Shown: piece by piece, positions 1-8,605 of the stretch
Position numbering within the stretch: the stretch's first letter is position 1
How the letters are laid out: each line of letters begins with the position of its first letter
Source: Clostridium algifaecis
GTDB lineage: Bacteria > Bacillota > Clostridia > Clostridiales > Clostridiaceae
Reading direction: 5' to 3'
Assembly: GCF_017874415.1 (NCBI RefSeq)
Contig: NZ_JAGGLM010000003.1
Coordinates: 62,001-126,000, forward strand
Length of the DNA: 64,000 nucleotides
Position numbers and translations under genes: made by a program
Notes under the pieces: generated by a model
The model's input: only the letters and a program-made list of their open reading frames with translations
The model's database searches: none
Told to the model about the DNA's origin: nothing

Positions 1-808
1 CCATTCTCGGAAGAAGTAAAAATGCTGCTGACATCTCAACTCCTAGTAAAAATGCTGGCATAATACCTATCTGGCTTAAAAGTCCAATAAGTATTCCAAC
101 CAAAGCTCCCATAACTGTAGTCTCACCAAATATTCCAAATTTCTCTTCTATAGTTTCAGCTTTTATAGTAACATCTTTTATAACAGGTATTCTTCTTAAA
201 ACCCATTCAAGTGGTATTGCTATACATGCCTGAAAAGAGAAGTGGCTTCCATGAGGCCATGAACCTCCTGGTGGAAAATTATTTATTTTTTCTATATAAG
301 GTGCAGCAATATCTGCTGCTTTTACATCAATCATCAAAAATATAATAACTGATAATGTAGCTATCCAAAAGTTGTGCGAAGCTACTCCAATCATACCTCC
401 AAGAAGCATAGGTCTCCACGTATTAAATATATCTACATATAAAGTTTTAGTATACCTTATATATACCAGGAAAACATTCAATATCAAAAACAACAGTACA
501 CCAAAATATCCATACGTATTTCCAAAAGCATAAGTTAAACATCCCCATCCAATATCTACAACACTTTTGTGAAATCCATATATTTTAACTATATTATTTA
601 CAGGCTGAGACATCGCTGTTTGTATAAGATTAACTATAAGCATTATACCTTGAAGCCCTATAGATACTTTCAGTGAACCAAGTATAGCTTTTTTAATTGG
701 TACACGTATTGCCAAACAAATTATAAGAAATAAACCTACTATTGTTACACTAGAACTAAATCCAAAGAAAGCATGCAATGCACTGGTTATTTGACTTATT
801 ATTCCCAT
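1..808 (-). CDS. PTS galactitol-type EIIC permease, partial (3' end outside window)
   Basis: Membrane permease subunit of a phosphotransferase system that carries a sugar or polyol into the cell while phosphorylating it. Translating the minus strand from the ATG at 808, preceded by GGAGG, gives about 269 residues of continuous hydrophobic protein that runs off the window edge without a stop. It has several membrane segments and a GGSWPHGSHFSFQ stretch between them, in the style of the GatC/SgcC EIIC family. It lies 76 bp downstream of the EIIB gene, so the two form one operon driven by the sigma-54 promoter near 1230. The substrate is unknown: galactitol-type transporters handle many polyols and sugars. 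Confidence 0.8.
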   Translation of the reverse strand, partial: MGIISQITSALHAFFGFSSSVTIVGLFLIICLAIRVPIKKAILGSLKVSIGLQGIMLIVNLIQTAMSQPVNNIVKIYGFHKSVVDIGWGCLTYAFGNTYGYFGVLLFLILNVFLVYIRYTKTLYVDIFNTWRPMLLGGMIGVASHNFWIATLSVIIFLMIDVKAADIAAPYIEKINNFPPGGSWPHGSHFSFQACIAIPLEWVLRRIPVIKDVTIKAETIEEKFGIFGETTVMGALVGILIGLLSQIGIMPAFLLGVEMSAAFLLLPRM

Positions 809-884
809 ATTTTTTCCTCCATTCTAAGTGATTTTAAACGTTTACTTATCTCACATACTTTAATAGCGCTATTAACTTTAAAAC

Positions 885-1181
885 TTATAGTCCTTTGACA
901 ATTGCTGTAATTTCATCTAATGCTTTTTTTGCCGCATTATCATCAAGCATTATACCAAGTGCCCTTACCATCGGAACATCAGATGGATTTTTCAATTCAA
1001 CTGTAGTTGCAATTAAGTCTGCACTTCCAACTTGTTCTTCAAGATCTGTAACCCTGCATATAACAACTTTTACATTTTTAATTTTTTCCTGTTTCATTCT
1101 ATCTTCTATTTCTTCTTTTAAATAATTGGATGTACATATTCCTGCACCACAGCAGCATAATATTTTAATATTGTCTTTCAT
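885..1181 (-). CDS. PTS galactitol-type EIIB component
   Basis: Cytoplasmic EIIB subunit that accepts phosphate from EIIA on a cysteine and passes it to the sugar held by EIIC. The 98-residue length fits the stand-alone EIIB family. The N terminus has a beta-strand followed by a cysteine-rich loop (ILCCCGAGICTSN, residues 7-19) that corresponds to the phosphorylated P-loop of GatB-like proteins. It begins at an ATG with a GGAG ribosome binding site and is the first gene after a -24/-12 promoter. No EIIA gene is visible; it would have to lie beyond the window edge or elsewhere. Confidence 0.85.
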   Translation of the reverse strand: MKDNIKILCCCGAGICTSNYLKEEIEDRMKQEKIKNVKVVICRVTDLEEQVGSADLIATTVELKNPSDVPMVRALGIMLDDNAAKKALDEITAIVKGL

Positions 1182-1218
1182 GTTCTCATCTCCTTTTTAA
1201 TTCTTATACCTTTTATAT

Positions 1219-1236
1219 AAGCAAAACCCATGCCAA
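1219..1236 (-). promoter_or_regulatory. Sigma-54 (-24/-12) promoter of the PTS operon
   Basis: On the minus strand the sequence reads TTGGCATGGGTTTTGCTT. It has the invariant GG and GC of sigma-54 promoters with exactly ten bases between them, and the flanking TGGCA and TTGC match the consensus. It lies 38-55 bp upstream of the EIIB start codon. Sigma-54 promoters need an enhancer-binding activator (LevR-type in Firmicutes PTS operons); no activator gene is in this window. Confidence 0.7.
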
Positions 1237-1380
1237 TTACAATTTTTATAATCGTAATTCCCTTAAACACTAATGTTACAATTATTTAATCTGTGTTTAC
1301 AATTACAAAAGTCATATTATAATCTTTTTTATTACAAATAAATAGTTTTTCGTAATGCTTCTTATTTTATTCATAAAGAT

Positions 1381-1432
1381 AAAAATGCCATTTCAGAATA
1401 ATCTTTTTTAATCATTTTGAAATGGCATTTTT
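1381..1432 (-). terminator. Intrinsic terminator after 4-hydroxybutyrate dehydrogenase
   Basis: A perfect 15-bp inverted repeat (AAAAATGCCATTTCA / TGAAATGGCATTTTT) with A/T-rich flanks lies 14 bp past the stop codon at 1446. It separates this gene from the PTS operon. Confidence 0.85.
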
Positions 1433-1445
1433 AAAAATTCATATA

Positions 1446-2564
1446 CTAATATAATCTTTCATATATTCCACGAATTTCTTCTCTTGATAGTGGGACATAA
1501 TTGTTTGCAAGAAGTCTCTGCTGTCCAGCTATTACACTATCAGTAAACTCATCTATTTCTTCTTCCTTCATTCCATATTCTTTAAGAGGTTTTCTGGCAA
1601 GTAACTTATCAAGAACCCCAGATAAATCATCATATACACTGCTAACATCCTTTGTTCCAAGTATATCTGCTAAAATTTTATTTACCTCTTTTATCTTTCC
1701 ATCTGGATCTAATCTGTTATAAGTTTTGAATACTTCAGTAAAAAACTGATAGTTTGCTTCTCCATGTGGAACATGATATCCTCCACCTAGTGGATAAGAA
1801 AGTGCATGTACTGCTCCGACACCTGCATTTCCAAAAGCTATGCCTGCATAATTGCTTCCAATTAAGAAATCTTCAATTATATCCAATCTATAATCCTGTC
1901 CCTTTTCAATTATATCCATGTAGCCCTTAAGTATTAAATTTATAGCTTGTACACTAAATAATTGAGTAAAAGAATTAGCTTTTGGAGAAACATAAGATTC
2001 AACCGCATGTATTAAAGCATCCACCGAACTTGTAACGAAAAATTTATAAGGAAGTCCCTTAACTAATTGTGGGATAAATACTGCATAATCGGGATATAAT
2101 TCATCAACTGCAAGTCCCATTTTAGTATGTTTTGATTTTATCTCAGCTATAGATACATTTGTAACTTCACTTCCTGTTCCACAGGTAGTTGGAATTGCAA
2201 TAAGTTCCTTGTCTTTTATTATAGGCATTTTCTTCTCAAATAAATCAACAGAGTTATCTACATCTTTTATAGTCAAAAGTTTGCATATATCTATTATAGA
2301 ACCACCGCCTATTGCAATAATTCTTTTAAAATTTTTACCTTTCATATCATTTATAATAGAATTTATCATATCATCCGATGGTTCACCTTTACCATAACTT
2401 TCTCTAAAAACAATTTCTGCATCAAGATTTAATTCTTTCATAAATGGTTCATATAGGTATTTATTTGTCAGAACAAAATCACCTTTTCCTATTTTGAACT
2501 CCTCAGCAAATTCACCGAACTTATTAAATTTGTAAACTTTAGGTACAACACTAAATAATTTCAT
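1446..2564 (-). CDS. 4hbD: 4-hydroxybutyrate dehydrogenase (iron-containing alcohol dehydrogenase family)
   Basis: Reduces succinate semialdehyde to 4-hydroxybutyrate with NAD(P)H in the succinate/4-aminobutyrate fermentation branch. The 372 residues match, by memory, the C. kluyveri enzyme closely across the whole length (start MKL..., KGDF.LTN, IAIGGGS.IDI, IPTTCGTGSEVTN, C-terminal REYGMKEEEI). The nucleotide-binding GGGSIID is near residue 87. Metal ligands are the aspartate and histidine of SSVDALIHA and the histidines of GAVHALSYP and YHVPHGEAN. It is a single gene with its own terminator. No succinyl-CoA transferase or succinate semialdehyde dehydrogenase lies next to it. The narrower alternative is a generic iron alcohol dehydrogenase. 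Confidence 0.85.
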   Translation of the reverse strand: MKLFSVVPKVYKFNKFGEFAEEFKIGKGDFVLTNKYLYEPFMKELNLDAEIVFRESYGKGEPSDDMINSIINDMKGKNFKRIIAIGGGSIIDICKLLTIKDVDNSVDLFEKKMPIIKDKELIAIPTTCGTGSEVTNVSIAEIKSKHTKMGLAVDELYPDYAVFIPQLVKGLPYKFFVTSSVDALIHAVESYVSPKANSFTQLFSVQAINLILKGYMDIIEKGQDYRLDIIEDFLIGSNYAGIAFGNAGVGAVHALSYPLGGGYHVPHGEANYQFFTEVFKTYNRLDPDGKIKEVNKILADILGTKDVSSVYDDLSGVLDKLLARKPLKEYGMKEEEIDEFTDSVIAGQQRLLANNYVPLSREEIRGIYERLY

Positions 2565-2682
2565 AAACTATGCCCCTCTTTTTATACTATTTGATATTTT
2601 TTATTTATAATTTTAATTATATCATCATACCTTATAAATTTACCACCATAAAATTCATTTTTTTTACTTTATAATATCTTTT

Positions 2683-3504
2683 TTACTTTATAATATTATT
2701 AATTGCATAAGCTATTCCAGAATCATCACAGGATTTGGTTACATATTTTGCTGCTGACCTGGCATCCTCTACCGCATTTTCCATAGCTATTGGCATACCA
2801 ACTATTTTCAGCATATCAATATCATTATAGTTGTCTCCAAATGCAATTACCCTGCTTAAACTTACATTTAACTTTTTAGATAAAATTTCAAGTGCATTCC
2901 CCTTGGAAATATTTGATGCCATAATATCCACCAAAGTTTCGCCAGAGCTTACCACCGTCAGGCCATTATATTTTGAAAAATTTCGTTCAAGTTCTATAAC
3001 CTCAGCCCTTTCATCACAAACCAGCAAAATCTTTAAAACTCCCATACCATCTATTGAATCCATCAATTTGTCATCTACAAAATTTATAGGTATTTTACTA
3101 TCTTTATCAAACGTTTTATTAAGTCTTCTATACTTTTCTCCTATTCGATTTCCTTCATTTGAATACACCTGATCGACAGTATATACAAGAAAGCTCAAAT
3201 TATCACGAAAACATTGTGTCAGAACCCTCCTGACATCATCTTTGTTAATTATTTTAGAATAAAGTATTTTCCCTGTTCTTATATTCTTGATTAATCCACC
3301 ATTGCAGCATATTATATATCCATTTAAACTCAATTCTTTTATATATAACTTCAATAAAGTATCCACTCTTCCTGATGCAATCATTACTTCCACTCCATCA
3401 TTTTGAAGTTTTTTAAGTGCTTTTTTATCTTCTTGTGATATTTCTTTTTCTGAATTCAATAAAGTACCATCCATATCACATACACACCATTTGTAATCAT
3501 TCAT
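2683..3504 (-). CDS. HAD-superfamily Cof-type phosphatase
   Basis: Magnesium-dependent phosphatase of the Cof/YbjI/YidA group, probably acting on sugar phosphates or nucleotide-type metabolites. Motif I is DMDGTLLNS (residues about 10-18), motif II is the IASGR stretch (about 42-46), and the terminal motif is FGDNYNDIDML (about 222-232) with the C2 cap between. The length of 273 fits the family. The start ATG follows GGGAGGAG. The stop codon lies in a 19-bp tandem repeat. The substrate cannot be assigned. Confidence 0.88.
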   Translation of the reverse strand: MNDYKWCVCDMDGTLLNSEKEISQEDKKALKKLQNDGVEVMIASGRVDTLLKLYIKELSLNGYIICCNGGLIKNIRTGKILYSKIINKDDVRRVLTQCFRDNLSFLVYTVDQVYSNEGNRIGEKYRRLNKTFDKDSKIPINFVDDKLMDSIDGMGVLKILLVCDERAEVIELERNFSKYNGLTVVSSGETLVDIMASNISKGNALEILSKKLNVSLSRVIAFGDNYNDIDMLKIVGMPIAMENAVEDARSAAKYVTKSCDDSGIAYAINNIIK

Positions 3505-3569
3505 TAATAGCTTCTCCTCCCATTATTAAATGCTCTTAAAACCAACGTCTTAATTATTTTATCATTAAT

Positions 3570-4364
3570 TTAAGATTTTTTCTTCAACGCCCTCAATACT
3601 TCACATATATTATTTACATCTTCATTAGATAATCTATCAAAGTTATCAAGTTTTTTCTTTATGCCTCTAATAACTTCACTCTTAAAATCTCCCTGAAGAT
3701 TATTAAGCTTCTTGTCAATAAAATATGAAGAAATTGTACTTGTTAATATACCTATAAATCCTATTCCTGTAATCATTAAAATTGAAGCTATTATTCTCCC
3801 AAGTGTAGTTGATGGAGAAATGTCACCATATCCTACAGTAGTAGTGGTTACAAAGCTCCACCATATAGCATCACCAAAGCTCCTGCCCTCCGTAAGATGG
3901 AGACCTATTGCACCAATGAATATAATTAAAACAGTAGCTTGAAGTGCATAATTAAAATTGTTTGTTTTCATAAACTTGCCAGCATATTTTTGAAATTTCA
4001 AAAAGAAAGCCAGTGCCTTTATGGATCTTAGAATATTTAATATTTTTATAAGTTTAAACAATCTTACCGATTCAAATATCCTAAAGCTTTGAAATATAAT
4101 ATTAAAAGGCATTATTGCAATTAAGTCTATGATGTTTTTCTTAACAAAAGTTTTTTTGTCACGTGAAATGACAAACCTCGTAAAATAATCAATTGTAAAA
4201 ATAGTCCATATGGTATCATCAATATAAGCCAATATATGTACTTCCATATATGAAGGTTTACTTGCCGATTGTAATATAAGTACTGCAATAGCTAAAAATG
4301 CCAATATGCTCATAAATACATCATAAATTAATTCAAAATTTCTATGTTGAATTTTTGTAATCAT
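3570..4364 (-). CDS. Voltage-gated-type potassium channel
   Basis: Six-helix ion channel of the inner membrane. The TTVGYGD selectivity filter is at about residues 175-181, in a re-entrant loop between two hydrophobic helices. An S4-like helix with arginines and lysines spaced every few residues (RIFESVRLFKLIKILNILR, about 95-113) suggests voltage sensing. A short charged cytoplasmic tail follows and contains no RCK/TrkA domain. The ATG follows a GGGGGG ribosome binding site. It stands alone between genes of unrelated function. Confidence 0.88.
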   Translation of the reverse strand: MITKIQHRNFELIYDVFMSILAFLAIAVLILQSASKPSYMEVHILAYIDDTIWTIFTIDYFTRFVISRDKKTFVKKNIIDLIAIMPFNIIFQSFRIFESVRLFKLIKILNILRSIKALAFFLKFQKYAGKFMKTNNFNYALQATVLIIFIGAIGLHLTEGRSFGDAIWWSFVTTTTVGYGDISPSTTLGRIIASILMITGIGFIGILTSTISSYFIDKKLNNLQGDFKSEVIRGIKKKLDNFDRLSNEDVNNICEVLRALKKKS

Positions 4365-4553
4365 GTTTATCCCCCCAGATAAAACCCATAAAAATTAAAT
4401 CATCAATAATCATAATATTACATTTTTGTGATTAAAAATACAATGAATAAATTATAGTTTTACTTGTAGTAAATAATCATATTTTAGAGTATAATGTCAT
4501 TACCTGTAAAAACACTAACTAATAAGTTAATGCAATTAAGGAGGGTTTTATGT

Positions 4554-5732
4554 ATGGACAATATTATAAAGGAACTTACAGATAAATATTATAACGAAAT
4601 AGTAGGATTAAGAAGATATTTTCATAAAAATCCTGAAATCAGCAAAAAAGAATTTAATACTCAAAAGAAAATCATAGAAATATTAAGTACTCTGGATTTA
4701 AATATCAGAAAAGCTGCCGGAACCGGAGTCATAGCTGAATTAAATGGAAAATATCCAGGTAAAACTATAGCAATTCGTGCAGATATAGATGCTCTGGCTA
4801 TAGATGATGATTGTGGCAAACCCTACCAATCTCAAAACAAGGGTGCCTGCCATGCATGCGGACATGACGGACATACAGCTATGCTCATTGGAACTGCAAA
4901 GGTTCTATGCAATATGAAAGATAAAATCAATGGAAATATAAGATTTATATTCCAGCCAAGTGAAGAAGAAGTAGCTGACGGATCAGGTGCAGATTCAATT
5001 ATAAAAGATGGTGGTCTGGAAAATGTATCTGCAATTATAGGTTCTCACCTGTGGCAGCCTGTAGAATTTGGAACTGTAGGAATATCCGAAGGTCCTGTTA
5101 TGGCGGCAAGTGACGAATTTTCCATATTTATCAAAGGAAAAGCAGGACACGCATCAATGCCGCATCAAACAATAGATTCCATACTGACAGCATCTCAAAT
5201 AGTAGTAGCATTAAACACAATTGTAGGGCGAGATGTAGATCCTATGAAACAGGCTGTTGTTTCAGTCGGAGTACTAAAATCCGGTAAAGTGTATAATTCT
5301 ATAGCAGGTACTGCAATGCTGAAAGGAACTATAAGATCTCTTGATGAAAATGTTCGAAAAGATGTATTCGATCATATAAAAAAAATTGTAGAAGATATCT
5401 GCGATATGGTTGGAGCCCATTGTAAAATTGAAAGAAACACATGTACTTACGTTCTTTCAAATGATCCAAAAGTTACAAGTATAGTCCTTGAAGCAGGAAA
5501 AGAAGTACTTGGAGAAAATGCCCATGAGATAAAACCTTTTATGAGCAGCGAAGATTTTTCATATTACCTGAAAAAAGTTCCGGGATGCTTCATATTCATA
5601 GGTGTAGGAAATATTGAAAAAGGAATTATATACCCACAGCACCATCCTAAATACGATATTGACGAGAGGGCTTTGTCCTATGGTGTTCAAATCATGAGCA
5701 GTGCAGCTTTAAAACTCTTATCAAAGATTTAA
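4554..5732 (+). CDS. M20D-family amidohydrolase (N-acyl amino acid or hippurate hydrolase type)
   Basis: Zinc- or manganese-dependent hydrolase that removes an acyl group from an amino acid or related amide. The protein has 392 residues. Metal-binding motifs are GHDGHT near residue 105 and the PSEEE stretch near 140, with a conserved HH near the C terminus (YPQHHPKYD). I chose the ATG at 4554, 20 codons inside the longest frame: AAGGAGG at 4538-4544 lies nine bases before it and family members start with a similar EL..KYY.EIV.LRR helix. The promoter probably uses the TATAAT at 4490. The exact substrate is unknown. Confidence 0.88.
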   Translation: MDNIIKELTDKYYNEIVGLRRYFHKNPEISKKEFNTQKKIIEILSTLDLNIRKAAGTGVIAELNGKYPGKTIAIRADIDALAIDDDCGKPYQSQNKGACHACGHDGHTAMLIGTAKVLCNMKDKINGNIRFIFQPSEEEVADGSGADSIIKDGGLENVSAIIGSHLWQPVEFGTVGISEGPVMAASDEFSIFIKGKAGHASMPHQTIDSILTASQIVVALNTIVGRDVDPMKQAVVSVGVLKSGKVYNSIAGTAMLKGTIRSLDENVRKDVFDHIKKIVEDICDMVGAHCKIERNTCTYVLSNDPKVTSIVLEAGKEVLGENAHEIKPFMSSEDFSYYLKKVPGCFIFIGVGNIEKGIIYPQHHPKYDIDERALSYGVQIMSSAALKLLSKI

Positions 5733-5834
5733 AACTTAAATTTTGCTAAATCCTACCTGTAACATATGATAGCTTGTTTCATAAAATATAATTGATTGGG
5801 ATTTTAATCCATAGCAAAATTTAAGGAGTATTAA

Positions 5835-6725
5835 ATGTATAATAATGAATTTTTTTATTGTCCATTTTTAAATGAGCAAATGAGAAGTAATAGAGTAGTT
5901 ATTCCACCTACTCGTGACAGATGGAGTAGATGGGAAAATCTTGGTGGAGTATTAGCTGCGGCACCAGCAGCTTCATCCTGGGCACCAAACAGGCTGGATA
6001 CCTTTGTAACCGGCACTGATAATGCTCTATGGCATAAATGGTGGAATGGCTCCAGGTGGAGTAATTGGGAAAGCCTTGGTGGAATATTGACTTCCGCTCC
6101 AGCAGCTGTATCCTGGGGAAACAACAGAATTGATGTTTTTGCCAGAGGCAGAGATAATGCTATGTGGCATATTTGGTGGAATGGTTCTAGATGGAGTAAT
6201 TGGGAAAGCCTTGGTGGAAGGTTAAGTTCTTCACCGGCAGTTTCTTCATGGGCATCTAATAGATTAGATACTTTTGTAAGGGGAACCGACAATGCCCTAT
6301 GGCATAAATGGTGGAATGGCTCCAGGTGGAGTGATTGGGAAAGTCTTGGTGGAATATTGACTTCATCACCAGCAGCTGTATCCTGGGGAAATAATAGAAT
6401 TGATGTACTTGCTAGAGGTCAGAGAAATAGAGTAATGCATTTATTCTGGAATGGTTCCAGATGGAGCAGATGGCAGGATCTTGGTGGATTAATAAACTCT
6501 TCACCAGCAGTCTCTTCTAGAGCTGCAAACAGGCTGGAGGTATTTGCCAGAGGCTTAAATAACCAATTGATCACCATGTCATGGAATGGTTCTAGGTGGA
6601 GTCCTTGGACAAGTATCGGTGGAATTATAACGTCAGCACCGGCAGCTGTATCCTGGGGACGAAATAGAACTGATGTATTTGCCAGGGGCAGAGACAATGC
6701 AATGTGGCATATTTGGAAAAATTAA
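5835..6725 (+). CDS. PLL-type beta-propeller lectin-like protein (six tandem repeats)
   Basis: A 296-residue protein made almost entirely of six repeats of about 45 residues, each with the pattern RWS.WE.LGG, ..SPA..SW...R.DVFARG.DN.MWH.WWNGS. This is the repeat of the Photorhabdus PLL lectins (formerly DUF346), which fold as beta-propellers and bind fucosylated or O-methylated glycans at blade interfaces. There is a short N-terminal segment of about 30 residues and no signal peptide, so secretion would need lysis or a non-classical route. The ATG follows AAGGAG. Odd and even repeats differ systematically, which suggests growth by duplication of a two-blade unit. The sugar specificity is not predictable. 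Confidence 0.85.
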   Translation: MYNNEFFYCPFLNEQMRSNRVVIPPTRDRWSRWENLGGVLAAAPAASSWAPNRLDTFVTGTDNALWHKWWNGSRWSNWESLGGILTSAPAAVSWGNNRIDVFARGRDNAMWHIWWNGSRWSNWESLGGRLSSSPAVSSWASNRLDTFVRGTDNALWHKWWNGSRWSDWESLGGILTSSPAAVSWGNNRIDVLARGQRNRVMHLFWNGSRWSRWQDLGGLINSSPAVSSRAANRLEVFARGLNNQLITMSWNGSRWSPWTSIGGIITSAPAAVSWGRNRTDVFARGRDNAMWHIWKN

Positions 6726-6751
6726 AAAACACTTTTCATATATTATGATAT

Positions 6752-6781
6752 TAGCCGCTTGAGAAATTTTTCAAGCGGCTA
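6752..6781 (+). terminator. Stem-loop after lectin gene
   Basis: Perfect 11-bp stem (TAGCCGCTTGA / TCAAGCGGCTA) with an 8-nt loop, 26 bp past the lectin stop. The trailing T tract is weak, so termination efficiency is uncertain. Confidence 0.6.
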
Positions 6782-6894
6782 GTTAAATTATTGTGGTAAC
6801 ATTTCATCCTAACTTGTCTCATTAAAGTATTAATAGTAAAATAATTATATTAACTTTTATTTTGTTAAAATTTATGTAGAAAGAAGAGACGATT

Positions 6895-8439
6895 TTGTTT
6901 AGGAAGTTGAAAAACATTTTATTTCTTGCAGGAATGGTTACAATTTTACAGCTAGCTCCTCATAATCTAGTCCTAGCCAGTACAGTTTCCACTCCATCTA
7001 GCACAGTTAAAACTACTTCAGCTCAGGATTATTCCAATCCCAAAACACAAAAAACACAAAATGATACATCTACTACTACTGCTACTACTGATGCATCTCC
7101 ACAAACTTCATCTCAAGCTCAATCTAAAAAAAATACTGTATCATCTGAAACTGAAACAGTAAAAAACGACTTTGTTTATTCATCAATAAATGAAGATAAT
7201 TTTCAAAATGTAGCTTTGGATAAAATATGGACAATAGAACTTAATCAACCTGTAGAATTATCATCAGCCAAAAATAGTATAAAGATAGTAAACCAGAGTA
7301 CCAAAGCTGAAATACCTATAAATGTATCTTTAAGTGAATATAATATGTACATAAATGTAGCTGCACTATCTAACTATGACCCTGACACTTATTATACTCT
7401 AACTATAGACGGCAGCCTTACATCAAAACGTAATGAGCATTTAAAAGATTCTATCACTTTAAATTTCAAAACTGCTCCTAAAATAGTTTCAGTAAATACT
7501 ATAACTACATCCATCGGACAAGGTGACAGCTACACACTTCCATCAACGGTAACTGCAAACCTTTCAAATGGTTCTACGGAACAGGTAAGCATAACTTGGG
7601 ACAAGCCTGTTGATACATCGGAAGCTCCTGGAGATTATGCTTATGAGGGAACTGTGAAAGGCTATGATGGCAAGGTTAATCTGGACCTAACTATAAAAGC
7701 TAAATCCAGCTCTTCTTCATCTAATACATCTATCTGGATATGGGAACTCCAAAAACAAGTAGATAAATATGGTGGTATAGACAATTTAATATCAGAATTA
7801 AAATCACTTGGTATAAATGATGTATGCATTAAATATCATGATGGTACAGACACAGCTGCTGATGGAGCAGATTTTAAAGGTGACTTTTTAAAATATGTAG
7901 GTGATTTCAAAAATGCAGGCTTCAAAGTCGGAACCTGGGGATATAATCGTTTTAATGATCCATCAACTGAAGTTAATATAATAATGGATGCAATTAAAAA
8001 TAGTGATTATTATGTTTTTGATGCAGAAGACGATGTAGTTAATAAGACATCTCAAACAGAAAGTGTACTTAAAACTATAAGACAATATATTCCTAATGCT
8101 GTTTTAGGATATACTTCATTTCCTATAGAAAGTTATCACCAAGATGTACCTTATGCTATTTTTAATGAATATTGTGATTTTACAGCACCTCAACTTTATT
8201 GGGGAGAACTGCAGTGGTCTGTTACAAAAGCTACAGATAAAATGATTCAGGATTATAAAAATGCTGGTTTGGACAAGCCTCTGTATCCATTGATACAAAC
8301 TTATGCTGTACCAGAGAGCGACTATCAAACATACTCTAATTATAACTTCAATCAAACCGGACTTTGGTCACTTGATGATATGCAAAGTACCTGTGTTGAT
8401 TATTTAACCAATAATCATGGAAAATTAACAGATGCTTGA
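6895..8439 (+). CDS. Secreted protein: Ig-like domains plus glycoside-hydrolase-like TIM barrel
   Basis: A 514-residue exported protein. Residues 1-28 form a signal peptide, followed by a Ser/Thr/Gln-rich linker to about residue 95. Next is an SbsA-like Ig domain (about 96-200) and a Big_4-type Ig domain (about 201-280, with the TWDKPVDTSEAPGDY signature). The C-terminal domain (about 285-514) resembles a GH25-like or related TIM barrel: it has alternating beta/alpha pattern, FDAEDD in the place of the catalytic DxE, and a late FTAPQLYWG strand. Cell-wall hydrolysis is plausible but unproven. The start is TTG at 6895 with a weak AGAAGAG ribosome binding site. Its terminator has been split by an IS insertion. 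Confidence 0.75.
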   Translation: MFRKLKNILFLAGMVTILQLAPHNLVLASTVSTPSSTVKTTSAQDYSNPKTQKTQNDTSTTTATTDASPQTSSQAQSKKNTVSSETETVKNDFVYSSINEDNFQNVALDKIWTIELNQPVELSSAKNSIKIVNQSTKAEIPINVSLSEYNMYINVAALSNYDPDTYYTLTIDGSLTSKRNEHLKDSITLNFKTAPKIVSVNTITTSIGQGDSYTLPSTVTANLSNGSTEQVSITWDKPVDTSEAPGDYAYEGTVKGYDGKVNLDLTIKAKSSSSSSNTSIWIWELQKQVDKYGGIDNLISELKSLGINDVCIKYHDGTDTAADGADFKGDFLKYVGDFKNAGFKVGTWGYNRFNDPSTEVNIIMDAIKNSDYYVFDAEDDVVNKTSQTESVLKTIRQYIPNAVLGYTSFPIESYHQDVPYAIFNEYCDFTAPQLYWGELQWSVTKATDKMIQDYKNAGLDKPLYPLIQTYAVPESDYQTYSNYNFNQTGLWSLDDMQSTCVDYLTNNHGKLTDA

Positions 8440-8450
8440 TCATTTAATCT

Positions 8451-8465
8451 AAAAAAAGATTCTAC
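8451..8465 (+). terminator. Left arm of terminator split by IS
   Basis: AAAAAAAGATTCTAC is the exact reverse complement of 10206-10220. Removing the IS and one target copy restores a 15-bp stem with a 9-nt loop followed by a T run, immediately after the gene ending at 8439. Confidence 0.8.
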
Positions 8466-8470
8466 CTAAA
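8462..8470. repeat. Target-site duplication, left copy
   Basis: CTACCTAAA, repeated exactly at 10193-10201. Nine bases is within the usual range for IS elements of this type. Confidence 0.8.
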
Positions 8471-8504
8471 GTGTAAGTAAAATATTTTTAGGCAAAAAAT
8501 AAGG

Positions 8505-8539
8505 AAGGCCCACCAGCAATTACCTCGCCGGTAGGCCTT
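8505..8539 (+). terminator. Hairpin inside the IS, upstream of the transposase
   Basis: AAGGCCCACC and GGTAGGCCTT pair with one mismatch, followed by TTTAATT. Position suggests a barrier to read-through into the transposase gene. Confidence 0.5.
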
Positions 8540-8605
8540 TAATTCATACTAAAATCCTTTTATAATAGTTTTACCATAAAAAAACATAAAGAAAGGAGTA
8601 TTAGT

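Noticed and set aside
5855-6697. Long minus-strand frames across the lectin gene
   Set aside because: They are the mirror of the repeat coding frame, have no ribosome binding sites and no similarity to known proteins.
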